A DNA stretch of 64,000 nucleotides from Pyronema omphalodes (lineage: Eukaryota; Ascomycota; Pezizomycetes; Pezizales; Pyronemataceae), in the NCBI GenBank assembly GCA_024516155.1, contig JAJJXM010000001.1, positions 558,001 to 622,000 on the forward strand, in the 5' to 3' direction. Below, piece by piece: positions 14,170 to 27,300 of the stretch (the stretch's first letter is position 1; every line of letters begins with the position of its first letter). A model generated the notes under the pieces. The model did not search any database, had not been told where the DNA came from, and worked only from the letters and a program-made list of their open reading frames with translations. Position numbers and translations under genes: made by a program.

Positions 14170-17100
14170 TTTTTTTTGCGCTTGTGTTGTCGTTGGTGGA
14201 GACTGACAGACAGAGCCGCAGGTGGACGTGGATCGCGACGTGATGACTAGTAGGACTAGTAAAACCAGTAAGACTAGTAAGATTAGTAGTGACGCTATGG
14301 ATGGATGATGATGGATGGATGATGATGGATCCTTGCTTGCTATGCTTAACATTAACACGTGATTTTACGTCATGGTGGAATTGCAGGTGTATGCTGGTAG
14401 CTAAGCGAGACGAGACGAGACGAGATAGTATGGAGGAAGAGGAAGAGGAGGAGTAGGAGGAGCTACATTTGAATATCTATCTATACATACATACCTACTT
14501 ACACACTGGATATTCTTCTCGATACATACATAGGGTTCTCACCATAATGGGTGTTATAACTCTTTAGACGGTAATGATATATATTCCTTACATGTATATG
14601 TATAACTTTAAGATTTCGCTGAGTATATTTCTTTCTTTTTTTCCCTTCAATGTTTCCTTGAAATAAATAAATAACGGATTATTATGTACAGCTATGAAAA
14701 GGAAATTACGGAATGATGTATGTATGTATGTATGTATTGTATGCCGGAGCCTCTATGTACATATAACGGAAATTTCCCCTATAGCATCTTTACCATCTTC
14801 AGCATCTTTCTTTCACCAAACCAGCCAAACCAGCCAAACCAGCCAAACCAGTTCCAGCTAAGCCACACCAGCTAATCCACACCTATCTCGATTCCCCATC
14901 CCCATCTCTATCTTAATTCCTCACCGTATGTATACCGTGCGACACAGCGACCACCATCCCACGTGGTTCGGAGTATCGGAATCGGAGACTATTATGCTAT
15001 GTATACCGCTTTCTCATTGCCAGGTATATAGATGAAATTTGAACAGCCTTTGCCTTTGTTTTTGCTTTGCTTTGTTTTTAATAGTACTGCTTACTTTGAT
15101 GGGAGATGGGAGATGGGAGATTGGTTGGACTGGACTGGACTGGACTATGTAGGTTTGGATGGGGTTTCCAGGTAACAGTACCTTACCTTGGTTTTGTATG
15201 GACATGACGCAGCGGCAGATACATACCTACGAATTCTCGACGAGACGAGACGATAAAACAGAAGATAACTCCTTGTAGGCTTGTAGGCTTGTATGTTTGT
15301 ATGTATGTATTGGTAAGCGAGAAATCTTTTTTTTTCTTTTCATTTTTTTCCGCGTGTGTTGTGTCAGGCGAGCGAGGCGCAGCATACATAAATCGGTTGA
15401 TTATGATATGTATGGGTGCCAATACTGAAAATACTGAGCATGGCATGGCATGTGGAATGGGGCTGAGGAATGGGATGTAACGTAACGTGGTGGTGGTGGT
15501 GTGTGTGAGCTTTTTGATTCACTACGATTAACTGGAATTTACTGGAATTTGCCCAGCTTTTTTTCAACTCCCGTGCCTCAAAATTGTAGTGCCGAAGAAA
15601 CTTCCCGTAACTCATTTGAACCTCCGGGATATAACCTTGTGGAGCGACGAGATGTGTTCCCCAGGGATGCTTCAGGTATTGCGATCGACTCGTTTATGAC
15701 TGGTCCACACTCGATGAAACCCGAAGTACCTAGGAGAAGTGATACCTTCTGGATTCGGGGGTTATCAACGTGAAAGTATGTAGTCGCAAGAGTTTGCAGG
15801 CGATTGCAAGCAATTGCGAGTATATAGACACGGTATCGTGAAGAGGCTTAGCTGTTGACAGTTGTTGAATGATTCCTTCCAGGGAGCTTGGACTAGTTGT
15901 TGAGTTCCTCTAGCTTATAAGCTTCGAGCTTCATTTCGATGGTGGCGCTTGTAGTCCCAACTACCCTCACCTCGGTTCCTTGGGGGGTTTTCCTTCCGTG
16001 GATTCAAGTTTCACTTGCTTTCCTTTGGGTTCCATTTGGGTTCACTTTGGTTGCTGCTGGTTCGTGGAATCGACAGACACATGGTCTCGGGTGTATGCGA
16101 GAGCTGTCGGAGTGCTTCTAGACGTCAGGAGGCTGAGTTCAATAGCTTCGGATTGTAGATTCGGAGAGTAGTATTTGCTCGAAGGTGTGTGAAAGGTAAA
16201 ACGGTCCTTGACAGGCGCTTGAAGGTCGAAAGTTAAACTACGGTAGCTTGAATCCGAAAAGTAATGTCGATTCTCGAAATGAATCGTCAGGAGCTATCAC
16301 CGTGCTCGTTACTGGCGCGGGGATCGTGTAATACCGTTGAACCCTGGCCACGGCTGGAGAGCAAAGCAAAGGAAAGTAAAGTAAAGTAAAGCAAAGCAGG
16401 TAGCACAATTGACCAACAACCTCCGGAGCTGGGTCCGAAAACTCACATCCACTTGGGAAAGATCAATGGGGCGACGGAGCACCCCCCCACCATCACCGGA
16501 GAGAGCGAGAGATGCTCATTTGAAGATTCGGGCTGTGTTGCTGTTGCTGTTGTTGCTATGGTGACCAGTGTTCGTTCGCTCGCTTGGATTCAAAGAATCG
16601 ACAGAAAGAATTCCAAGAGTTCCGAGAGTCAACAGCTTTTTGCTCGCTTTGGAACCCCCCCTCCGTTAGCCTATTCCAGCCCTATCGTTTATTGGATCAG
16701 TAATGCCAACATTGTGGATGCCCGCCTTTGCCATCGCTTGTGCTGCCGCTGCTCAAGACCTTTTGTGCTGCTGCTTGCGGTGCTGGTCGAGATGCCTGAA
16801 AATCATCTTGCCCGCCTTTAATCTTGGTTTATCCCCCATCTGTATATACCCCTCCCGGCCTTGCCTCCCACAAACGACATCATCAGTGAGCAGCACAGCA
16901 GCGGCAACCGCAGCAGCAGCAGTCACCCTTCCAAGTACCCATCTCTCATCTGCAACTTCCCTTTTCTCCCCCTTCTGCACCGCAACAACCAGAACATCTA
17001 ATAAAAACGAACTGATCAAAATCCACCAAACACCCCCGCGCTCAAGCTGAATTGTAACAAAACTAATATTTCGTCAAACTCGGGCCTCATCATACGAACA

Positions 17101-17352
17101 GCCCGTCCCCTGCGAGAGATCGTGCCTGTCAATACCGCCATAGCGTCATTTTACCTTACTCCACGAGTCTTAGCGCCGCCTCACGAACACCTCGCCGCTC
17201 GTCCCTCCTCCACCTGTCCCCCCCCTCAAAACAACCAGCACCACCTGCAAACCATCTAACAGTCCGTCGTCTTCCTCACCACGCAACTTCACCAAACACT
17301 TACAAACACTTCAACCAAACATCACCAAACTTATACTACCGAATAACAGAAG
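14170..17352. other. spacer: promoter of twin CX9C gene and long NCS1 upstream region
   Basis: Near 14246–14330 are ACTAGTAAG and GATGGAT microsatellites; a CCAAACCAG array is at about 14815–14851 and AAAGT/AAAGC units at 16365–16399. From about 16850 to 17350 the plus strand is C-rich (CACC, CAACA), a typical fungal promoter or leader for NCS1. No other gene is seen. Confidence 0.55.
14353..14366. promoter_or_regulatory. CACGTG box upstream of twin CX9C gene
   Basis: The palindrome CACGTG at 14356–14361 sits 187 bp before the start of the twin CX9C gene. The flanks are shared: ACACGTGATTTTA occurs here and at about 4689. The match suggests a common bHLH-type factor, which is inferred only. 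Confidence 0.4.
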
Positions 17353-18226
17353 ATGGGCAAGACGTGGGTTCTCCTGTTTCCCTTGCTACACCTACACAGC
17401 TCCATTCTATGACAACGTCTCCATGTCGCGCGCGGCTATTTAACTTTCCATTCTCAATACTGATATTCTGAAAACTTCCAGTCAGTCAAAACTCACCCAG
17501 GAACAGCTCACCGAGCTACAGCAGGCAACTTTGTTTGAGCGCAAGGAGCTGCAACAGTGGTACAAAGGTCGGTAGTGTCGGTGCCTGCTGTTTTCCCCGC
17601 ATCTCGTCTAGGCACGTGCTGACAATTGCTTCTCGCTGTAGGATTCTTGAAGGACTGTCCTTCCGGTTCGCTCAACAAAGCCGAATTTCAGAAGATCTAT
17701 AAGCAATTCTTCCCATTCGGAGATCCGACAACCTTCGCAGATTATGTATTCAACGTTTTCGACGCCGACCGCTCAGGCTCAATTGACTTTAAGGAATTCA
17801 TTGTTGCCTTGAGTGTTACGTCCCGCGGAACCTTGGAGGACAAGCTTAACTGGGCTTTCCAGCTGTACGATATCGATGGAGATGGAGAGATTAGCTACGA
17901 CGAGATGTTGCAGATCGTAGAGGCTATCTACAAGATGGTACGGCTTTACAGCTCACCGCGGTTTATGGAGGATGGGTGCTGACAGTGGTATTAGGTCGGA
18001 TCCATGGTCAAGCTCCCTGAGGATGAAGATACCCCTCAAAAGCGTGTCGCCAAGATCTTCAGAATGATGGACAAGGACGAGGTGAGCTTCTGCCCCGGAC
18101 CCCCGGTTTCATCTTTAACTAACACCACTTTAGAACGGAAGTTTGACGCTGGACGAATTCCGCGAGGGATCCCAGAAGGATGCAACAATAGTATCAGCAC
18201 TGTCTTTGTACGACGGTCTGGTCTAA
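17353..18226 (+). CDS. NCS1: neuronal calcium sensor 1 / Frq1
   Basis: Five exons (17353–17363, 17482–17567, 17642–17937, 17995–18081, 18134–18226) give 190 residues, the exact length of yeast Frq1. The N-terminus MGKT fits an N-myristoylation site at Gly2. EF-hand 1 is degenerate ([13 protein letters not shown]), as in all NCS proteins. EF2 ([12 protein letters not shown]), EF3 ([12 protein letters not shown]) and EF4 ([12 protein letters not shown]) keep the calcium-binding loop residues. Frq1 binds and activates the phosphatidylinositol 4-kinase Pik1 at the Golgi and links calcium to membrane traffic. The protein ends in SLYDGLV, as expected. The start is fixed by the myristoylation motif. 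Confidence 0.96.
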
Positions 18227-19229
18227 TCTCGTTTCCCCCACACCCCCGCTTGGGCCCAACCACCGAGTTCCTATGTGTGCAATAGTTTGGGTTTTTTTGA
18301 TGCCGTGAACGAGAGCGTTACGGATGGCCAGAGTGGGGGGAAAAATATGATACTGTCGTCTTTTTCGTCGCATTTCACCCATCTCTTTTATTTTTGTGTT
18401 TGGCCTAAAAACGATATAAATCGATCAACACCAGCAGATCTATCACCGTGGCGTTATTTTTTTGTACTTTCTGGGAGGTTGTTTTCATATTTCATTTGCG
18501 ATTTATTGGCGGCTGCTTTTTCTTTTTTTAGCTTCAACTTTTTTATTTTTTTGTTAACTAGGGATAAATGGTGTACTCTTTTGTTGGCGGTTGGTATTGA
18601 TTTCGTTTGAAGGTTTCTTGGTACGGTGTGGCCTCTCTTGTGCTTTTAGCTCTGCAGTGAATTGGCCTTCAGAGCGTTGCTTTGAATACAGTGTTTTAAA
18701 TACGTGATTTAGGGTTGGAAGATGTGTTGATATCTTGAATGTTATATCGCTGTCTCATTACGTTAATCGTTTTGAAGTTGAAGCTCGTGTCATGAGCACA
18801 TTGTGCCTAGACGTGATATCCATCATTCGTTCGTTCAAGTCCAAAAAATTAAAAGCAAAAAGCGCCTTTTGATCGACTGGAATTCTCTTACAAACGCCCA
18901 CAACAGCCCACATTTTTCAGCCATTGGTGAAGGGTTGGCGAGTGCGAATATGGAAGCCACGCCACACCCGCTTCTGATTCGTCCACGAAAACTTACGCGA
19001 AGAGTGAGCGGTTATGCACCTCAATTTAGCCCCGCCGGCCGCCGCACCTCTGCAACTTACACCACCAGGTTCTTAAACCTTCAACCTCAACCTAACCTCC
19101 TCCACCACTTCCTGCAACCATCCTCTACCAGTCCTCGACGCCGTATTCTTAACGAATATCACCCACCACTCTTATCCATCGGTACCCAACTAGATTTCAC
19201 CTTCGCTCTACCCCGCCACAAAAAACGCA
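18227..19229. other. NCS1 3' region and UBC7 promoter
   Basis: T-rich sequence follows NCS1, then a pyrimidine-rich leader leads up to UBC7. A 144-codon open frame at 18803–19237 overlaps the UBC7 start in another frame and shows no family resemblance. Confidence 0.55.
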
Positions 19230-20089
19230 ATGTCTAATCCCGGTGCTGCGCGGCTCCTCCAAAACCAGTTGAAAGACCTTAAGGAATCAACCCACTTGTC
19301 ATTTATCAGTGCGGGACTGCACAATGATAATATCTTTGAGTGGGAGTTGGTAATGATGTTGCCGGACGATATCGAATTGTACGGAGGTATGTTTGCTTGG
19401 AATGCTGCACTGTGGGGCGGGGGTTGCCGCAATCGTTTGTTGTACCTTGCTGGGAAGAGGGACAACAACCTTGGGGGTTAGAAGATGTCTGTAAGAGATG
19501 AGGGCTAATGTATGGAGCATAGGTGGAATGTTTAATGCGACGTTGAGCTTTCCTAGAGATTACCCTTACAAGCCGCCGAAGATGAAGTTCACACCTGCGT
19601 TGTGGCACCCCAATAGTAGGTCGCCTTACCCTATGGTGGATGTTGTTACAGCGGGATGTGATGCTGTTTGGGCGGGCTATTTTCAGTGGTTGGAAGGGCT
19701 TCAGATGTAGCTGGCTATGCACAGAGAGGAACAACCTCTTGACTCTTTCACCTAATGGCGGGGCGGGGCTGGTGGTTCTGACTAGCAAGCTAGCCCGTCC
19801 GCTTATGCTAAAAACAAGCTAACACCACATCTCCATAGTTTACGATGACGGAAATGTCTGTATCTCAATCTTGCACGCACCAGGAGAGGATCAATACGGC
19901 TACGAATCAGCGGACGAACGCTGGTCACCAGTTCAAACTGTCGAGACTATTTTGTTGAGTGTTATTTCGATGCTCTCATCACCGAACGATGAGTCGCCGG
20001 CAAATGTTGATGCGGCAAGGCAGTGGAGGGAAGATCCTCAGGCGTTCAAAAGGAAGGTTAGACAGCAGGTTGGCAGGAGTTTGGAGTAG
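19230..20089 (+). CDS. UBC7: ubiquitin-conjugating enzyme E2 Ubc7 (UBE2G type)
   Basis: Three exons (19230–19386, 19523–19615, 19839–20089) give 166 residues, against 165 for yeast Ubc7. The UBC fold is complete: N-terminal helix [29 protein letters not shown], the HPN triplet at 81–83 and catalytic Cys91 in [10 protein letters not shown]. The acidic loop typical of Ubc7/UBE2G ([14 protein letters not shown], about 98–111) follows the active site and separates it from other E2 classes. Ubc7 transfers ubiquitin in endoplasmic-reticulum-associated degradation, anchored by Cue1-type proteins and working with Hrd1 and Doa10. Intron 2 is long (223 nt) for this window. No membrane segment is present, as expected. 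Confidence 0.95.
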
Positions 20090-21173
20090 TTTGGGAAGTT
20101 GGAAAGTTCTGGGACGTACATGATTAATACCTCATATACATGATGATATGCGAAATGATCTCTTAATGCTTCTGGAGTACGGTTAGGTTGAAATTAAAAT
20201 ATTAGTTTGTTTGAGTATTTAGCGAATATTGGTTCCTATGTGGGGCATAATCCTAGGAATTCTTAGGTGCATCTTATTGACTTGTTGCAAAAGCCAGCTC
20301 GATAAAATTGGAGTATATACGATCCTGATCGTAAAACAATCACTAAAGTAAACGGAGAAGGTAATCCATCTGGTTTAAAACCGTCAATGGGAATGTTTCC
20401 CAGTGAATAACCTTATTGCAGCCTTGAAATTTCTACGCATTAGTAGATATTACTAGCTACATAGAGTTGCTGCATACATATCTCCGGTAGTTTTCCTATC
20501 AAACTTCAAACCAGAAACCCCCCCTATTTCCATTTCCATCTTCATCTCCGTCTTTACAGTATACATTCACCCTAAGCATCATGAAATATTTTTCCCCAAG
20601 TTCACATCACCACATCACCACATCACCATAATCACCACGTCAAAACTAATTACCCCAGAGCTGTCAATCTGGGATATTAAAAAACAAACAGAAACAAAAC
20701 AAAACAAAACAAAATAAAACCATCTTTTTCACATGCCATGGATCTAAATAGTATTGAACTATCAAGACGTTCGTTCATTAGATAAAGATAAAGATAAAGA
20801 TGGGTCACGGCAATGGATCTTCCTTCCTTCCTTCTATCCAGTCATCTCGTTGGGTTTTTTGCTGGATTTAGTAACTGCGATATGAGGCTACATGGTAGTC
20901 ATATGTCATATATATGTAGTTAACTCCTGGAAACCTCGACACCTAGTGTGAATCGTGGGAGGGAAAGATCAGGTGGAGGTGGAGGTTATGGTTTATTGAT
21001 TGCGGTGAAGATCTAAGGCTACGCATTCTACGGAGGGGAATATGACCATGTACAACCTCCACCTCCACGATACAGTCACATCAACCCTAACTGTGGCAAC
21101 GGGTCAGTGACCTGAGCCCTGATCGTGGCTGAGACACCACAGCCCTAGGCGGCTTTTCAACACCTAGATATCC

Positions 21174-21314
21174 CTGAACCTGAAGCCTGAAGCCTGAAGC
21201 CTGAACCTGAACCTGAACCTGAACCTGAACCTGAACCTAAACCTGGAGCTGGAGCTGAACCTGAACTTGAACTTGAACCTGAACCTGAACCTGTATCTGT
21301 ATCTGTATCTGTAT
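21174..21314. repeat. CTGAAC/CCTGAAG/CTGTAT hexamer array
   Basis: Over 140 bp, units drift from CCTGAAG through CTGAAC to CTGTAT, suggesting successive local expansions of related hexamers and heptamers. Confidence 0.85.
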
Positions 21315-21810
21315 GCAACACATAGACCGTCATGTATCTGATTAAACAAAAACAAAAAAAAAACATAAACAAAAACAATCTTATACTGTACCCTCTCTTA
21401 TACCCTCTCTTACAGTCTTACAATCTTACAGTCTTACTCTGAGGAACCACCGACCACCGACCACCGACCACCGACCATCGACCACCGGCTATGTACTATC
21501 ACTGGGTTTTTGGAGGTTGGAATATATTTAGGAGACTTGAGTTGGGTTGTTTTTAGGAGATTGGGGGATTGGGGGATTGGGGGATTGGGGGATTTTGGGA
21601 TTGGGGGATTGGTGAGCGGTGGTTTTAGGTCTATATACAGCTGGTAGTTTGGGATCGGAGTATCAGAGTATTAAAGTATCAGGATATCAGGATATCAAGA
21701 AGACGTTATAAGGATGTTCTAGTTCTAGATGATATCCATATACATATACATACATACATACATACCTAACAACATTGGAAGCCATATTTTCAATACCCCA
21801 GCCTATTTGA

Positions 21811-21901
21811 TATACCATATACCATATACCATATACCATATACCATATACCATATACCATATACCATATACCATATACCATATACCATATACCATATACC
21901 A
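21811..21901. repeat. ATACCAT heptamer array
   Basis: About thirteen perfect copies of a 7-bp unit. The flanks return to unrelated sequence at once. Confidence 0.9.
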
Positions 21902-24310
21902 CCGCTTCCCAACCTCTATATATATTTCCAGATGCTGGTTTATTCCAAGTACTTCCAGATGCTGGTTTATTTCAAGTATCATGGAAGTTATTACAGTACT
22001 CAGATTTCGTATCTATGTATATAGGATGATGTAGTCATGACTCATCAGTTAGTGTATATCTGAGATCTCTTTGGGGGAAAAAAAAAAAAACAATAGCGGG
22101 TTGAATCATTCTTTATCACTCGGCAGGAGCAGTTTTATGAAATAGTAGACTTAGTAGTAGTAGTAGTAGTAGTAGGTTAAAACCTTACAAGTTACAACCA
22201 AACTCCCCATTCCATTGAGTCATCGCCAATAATAGAATCCGCAACAAAGCTGCGTGTTGTAACTTATGAGGAATTTATCTCTGTGCAGTTTTTAAACTCA
22301 TCTACTTTTAGTTGAAAAATAATACCACAGGCGAAGGGGGATTAAATATTCGTATATGTTGTGTTGTGTGGATTACATTATCACTTCTTTGTGCATTAAT
22401 CTATATATCGCTGTTACAACCTACTGAAATATGATGATACTGTGTATGTGATAGGTATGTTGTATTTATCTGTATCTATGTTTGTTTTTTCCTTTTCTAT
22501 AGGTTCTGGAAAATAGTAGTGATGATATTTAACTTATGTAATATAATGACGCATCATATATGGAAATCTAGTACACTTATTTTTTTGCCTTTTTATCTTT
22601 TTTCTATTTTATTTATTTTTATTATTTTTTTTTTTTTAATTTTTTGTTATTATTTATTGTTATTATTTATTGTTATTATTTATTTGCCTTTTAAGCCCTT
22701 TGAAATTCAGGATTCGGAATTTAGAATCTTAGATTTCACCAACGGAAGGGGTATAGAAGATGGGAAAGTTATACTATTAGAAGATTTTTATTTCCTACTT
22801 CTAAGGTTGAGAATATATGAGGGAGGGTATAGAGATGGTTATTATTTGGGTTCTACATACATAAGTTTATTTATAGGGGGTGCTTTGTAATAACCTATAA
22901 GGGTAGCCTGGGTAGGTGCAGATATAGGTGTAGAGTACTGAAGTAGGAGGATATTGATAGGTTGTCTGAGTTTTTCTATTGTTTTGTCTCGGGTAGAAGT
23001 TATGCGGAGTTTGTAAAGATATATTTACTGCTATAGTCTAGTTTGTGCCAATAGGCTGGATAGAAAAGATGCCGTCTTCAAATTCTCCTGGCGTTGGTTA
23101 TGGTGTTGGGTTTTGTGGGGTGGTTATCTTTATTGTTAGGGTTATTTTTAGGTCAAAACTTCGGTTTGGCTTCGGATCCTCTCTCCTTGGCAGTGGCGAG
23201 GTGTAAAGTTTATATATTTATAGTCGTTAACTGCGCAGTGAGCAGTCAGTAGTGAGTAGTGAGCATGTTTTGAAGGTCAACCTCGTGATTCATAAGTTAG
23301 CATGCCGTTCTTTTATAAAACTGCCCCTCTCGGAGCTATAGCTGTCGAGCTCCAGATTTACGGTGATTTATTTCTTTAGCTGGCTGCTCCGGAATTTAAT
23401 TTATGTACGATTTCTTGGCTTGGATTAAGCGAACCGCGGACATTCCGACTCGTCATTCGCCATCTGAACCTCCAGACAGCGGGGTTGCTGTCAAAACTCA
23501 CGTGAGGTAGCAGATCTCATGCAGGTTAAAGGACATACCTGCAGATGTGATAAACAAAAATAAATATGTGTGGTTACTCCAGATACAGAGCATCGAGGTA
23601 GTAGATGGGAGTCGGTGATGATTATGATGATGATGAAGAAGTTGCCCTTTTAATTTCTTGAGTTTGTATATTTCTTTGTAAAGTATATAGCTATTATACT
23701 GGATGAAATGCACTTTGCGCACTTCACGGTTTTCTGTCCCCCGGACTCTATTATCGAGCTTTTCGAGCTTTTCGAGCTTCGTCCAACTCTGTCAAGCTCC
23801 TCCCAACCGCAACTGCGCGACCCCTTTCATACCCGCTCAGATCAAGTTCAGCCTAACACTTTTGTGTTTCCTCATTTAACATCAAGCCTGAATATCTTGG
23901 CCCTCCCCCCCTCCCCCCACCCATACAAAATCAATCATAGACCATCCCCCGACCCGAGCTATCTTTCTTCGTCTCACTAGAGTTGGTCTAGCGTGTAGCC
24001 CTCATCTTTCAACGAGTTACTTCCATCTCATCGAGTACCCCGAATCGAATCCGACGAACCGCCCACCAGGTTTACTCAGCTGTCACCCCACGAAAAAGAA
24101 CGAGCAAGCGATCGAAGTTTACCGCCCCGCCTGGAGGGATTAAAAAGCGAAAAGAGACCCTGAGGACCCTAATCAGCCGGGGGTGGCCGGAAAGGGCCTC
24201 CTCCTTGACACAGACCAAGAAAACACGTCTACCAACCAACGAGAACAGAAAACGACACCCGGAATTCTAGAATACCTTCAATTGCGCGTTCGCGCCGAGG
24301 GAATCCTCAA

Positions 24311-27300
24311 ATGTTTGACGATCCACAGCAGGCTCAGAGGGGTACGGCGCATCTACATCAAAGTCCTAGAAGAAGAGCTCGCGGCTTAGGAACACCGGCG
24401 GATACTCCTGCGATCACCCCCCACACGAGTCCAGAGCGCCGGAATCGCAGTAATTCACAACCACAGCACGGATGGCAGAGATCAAGGAATATTACTCCGG
24501 CTTCGATAGATGTACCTGGAGGACAGACACGGGCAGGTCGCGGTCATCAATTCACAGTCGGAAATGTCAGTAACGGTATGATATACCTGAGGTACGGTTG
24601 TTTCCCCCAAAAAGTGCAAAAGCCCCTTACGTATCTTTTGGATCTTTTGGAAGTTTAGAAAGTTCTACCCGCTATGGGGGAAGAACATAGGATTCTGACG
24701 TTGTTATTGCTTCACTAGGCCCGTAACACGACCGGCTCCAGATCAACCGAACCAGAATAAATCAAACTATACCCCTCTACAAACTCCACCAAATTCTGCT
24801 GAGGAAGCCGAAGCTCGTCGGAGAGAACTGTCGCAATCGTACGATGGTGCACAAGTTTCACCGCCCCGCACTCCTACCACGCGTAAACCTGTCGAACGGA
24901 GCAAAGAAAATGCGCCCTACATAAAATCTTCCCCACCCGTACCGCGAACACGTCATCAAAGGTCGCATTCATACAGTGCTGCAGATGATCATTTTGGTTC
25001 GGCCGGCGGTACAAATCTACAGGTGCGGATAGAGCAATATGATGGGCCAGACAACTCAGAACCTCTACGGCCGCGGACTGCGGGACACCCAAAATCTTTT
25101 CAATCTCTAGAAGTGCAAATTCCAAATTACAATCTTGGTTCTCCTAGGTTTTCACCAAATGGGACACCATTTCTTTATGGTACTTCCAGCCTAAATGTTC
25201 CGTCTACAGTTGGTGAAATGGGATCTTCGCAAACGTCTTCGTCGCCGCAATTAGATGGGCGTTGGCTTTGGCCGAGTATAGATCCAAGAGCACTTTCGCC
25301 TTCTCTACGTAGTCAAACTGGAATGGATACCACAATATCTACAGCAATGGCTCCTCAAAGTTTATTTCGAATCAATTCTCAGCAATCAATAGCATCGAAT
25401 TCTCCCATTAGTCCAGAAACTATGTCTCCCATACAACTAGTGCCATCTCCGCCTATTCCCAATGCGCCAGGACTTGTCGAGGTAGATCCAAAAATATATG
25501 ACAAATTATCATTTCCGCCAGATTCAGAAGACCCGACGATTGTAAGATACGATTCAACATCAAGGGCAATTATTGCTGCCATTCCTGCAAGAATAATAGC
25601 AGAAGTTACATCTGCGTCTTTTGTTGATTATCATTTGGTGTCGGATTTCTTTTTGACATTTCGTTTATTTATGAACGCCCGAGATTTGGCAGCTCATTTG
25701 ATTGCGAGGTTACAATGGGCAATAGATCGAGGAGACGAAACTGGAAAAGTGGTCAGAGTACGGACTTTTGTGGCTATTCGACATTGGATTTTAAATTATT
25801 TTGCAGACGATTTTTTACCACATCTTGGGCTACGGAAGGAATTTGCAAATTCGTTAAATAATCTGGCAAATAATGCTCGAGTTAATGGAAATGCTTCTGA
25901 TTTGAATATTATAGGAGAACTAAAGAAATGTTGGAGAAAAACTTGTGCGCTATATTGGGATAATATGGAATTTTCAAGGCCGGGATTCGAGCCAGGTGTT
26001 GAGGTTGATATTAAACCAGGAGGACCACCAGGAACGAGAGATGGAAGTATATCACGACCACAATCTACAATTTTAAGGGTTCCACCCGTTGCTGCTACTC
26101 CTCCTCCAAAATTAGATATCCCGGTTTACAACCCAGGAATGGACTCCTTCCTTCATGATGTCGTTCAACCTAGAGCACCATGGAATGATAGTAATCAACT
26201 AAAGGAAAGAATGAGTGCACCATTACCACCTCTACCACGTTCTGCAACGGCATACACAAAATCTAGCACCTCACAAACAGAAGCAACAACATATGATAAA
26301 ACCGGCAGCGGAAGGCATAATACCTCGTCATTTCAAGACGCATCAAGTTCAAAGAAAGGTGGAAAGCCACATAAACGCACTGGATCATTTTCTGACGCCC
26401 TCCGAGACAACAGATACCATCTTCCCCTACAAAACTCCATTGCAAAATCGACTCAGCTGCTTATGGCGCTTCCATATGCTGGTTCACTAGTTCGCGGGAA
26501 CTTATGCGTACCAACACCAGCGTATGTGGACATTATCGCACCATCAACGCCAGCAAACGAACCAGCAAGCTTTACTTTCAACATAAATTCCTCCAGCACC
26601 AATACCATATCGAAGCTATCTGACAAGCACTTAACCGTACCTCTCAAAATTACAGGAGGACCAGGAATGAGAAAGCTTTTTGGCTCATTTGTGAAAACTA
26701 TAGGCGGCAAAATGAAACCGAATTCACTTGCTCCCAGTAAAGGAAAGAATCCTGCTACTTCAGCGCCAATATCTAGAAGTGCGTCAGTTAGGTCAAATAT
26801 TAGCACTTTGGAATCGATTGCGGCAAATGCTTCGAAATATGGTATGCGCACCTCGGGAGATGGAAAGCCGCCAAGAATCGATTTACTAGGTGCTGGGGCT
26901 GTGGAGGCGTTCCAGAAGGCTATGATGGAGGAGATTGCATACACGGACCATGGCCAGGATTCTAGTGCAATGGCAACGGATGAGACATCACGAGATGAAG
27001 ATGGTGATCCACAGCGGAGAGATATAGTTGATGGACCAGCGGACACACCACAATTCAGTGAAAGAGGGAAAAGAAGCATATTGGATGAGCTTGAGAGCAT
27101 AAAGCAGCGAGCTTTAGAGGCTAGAAGTGCAGCGAATTCTGCTGGAGGAAACTCTGGGAGTGCCAACTTTTTTGATTCCGCATCAACATCAGGAGCTTCT
27201 TCGGCGAGGGGCTATGAGGGCCGTCCACTTGGTGCCACAAGTTTTCTGGAGGATAACTCTTCACCCGAGAATTCTGGGCACCATTCGCCAATGGTGGAGC

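Larger units (their letters stand above)
20090..24310. other. 4.2-kb gene-empty, repeat-rich spacer
   Basis: Holds many micro/minisatellites (CTGAAC, GGGGGATT, ATACCAT, AGT arrays) and a T-rich AT block near 22580–22690. From about 23740 to 24310 the sequence becomes C-rich and is probably the LTE1 promoter and leader. A 123-codon AT-rich frame at 22519–22890 is not supported. Confidence 0.55.

Noticed and set aside
18803..19237. 144-codon plus-strand frame before UBC7
   Set aside because: Overlaps the UBC7 start out of frame; composition fits a leader, no homology seen.
26453..27166. 237-codon minus-strand frame inside LTE1
   Set aside because: Overlaps the disordered linker of a confident gene and has no recognisable domain.
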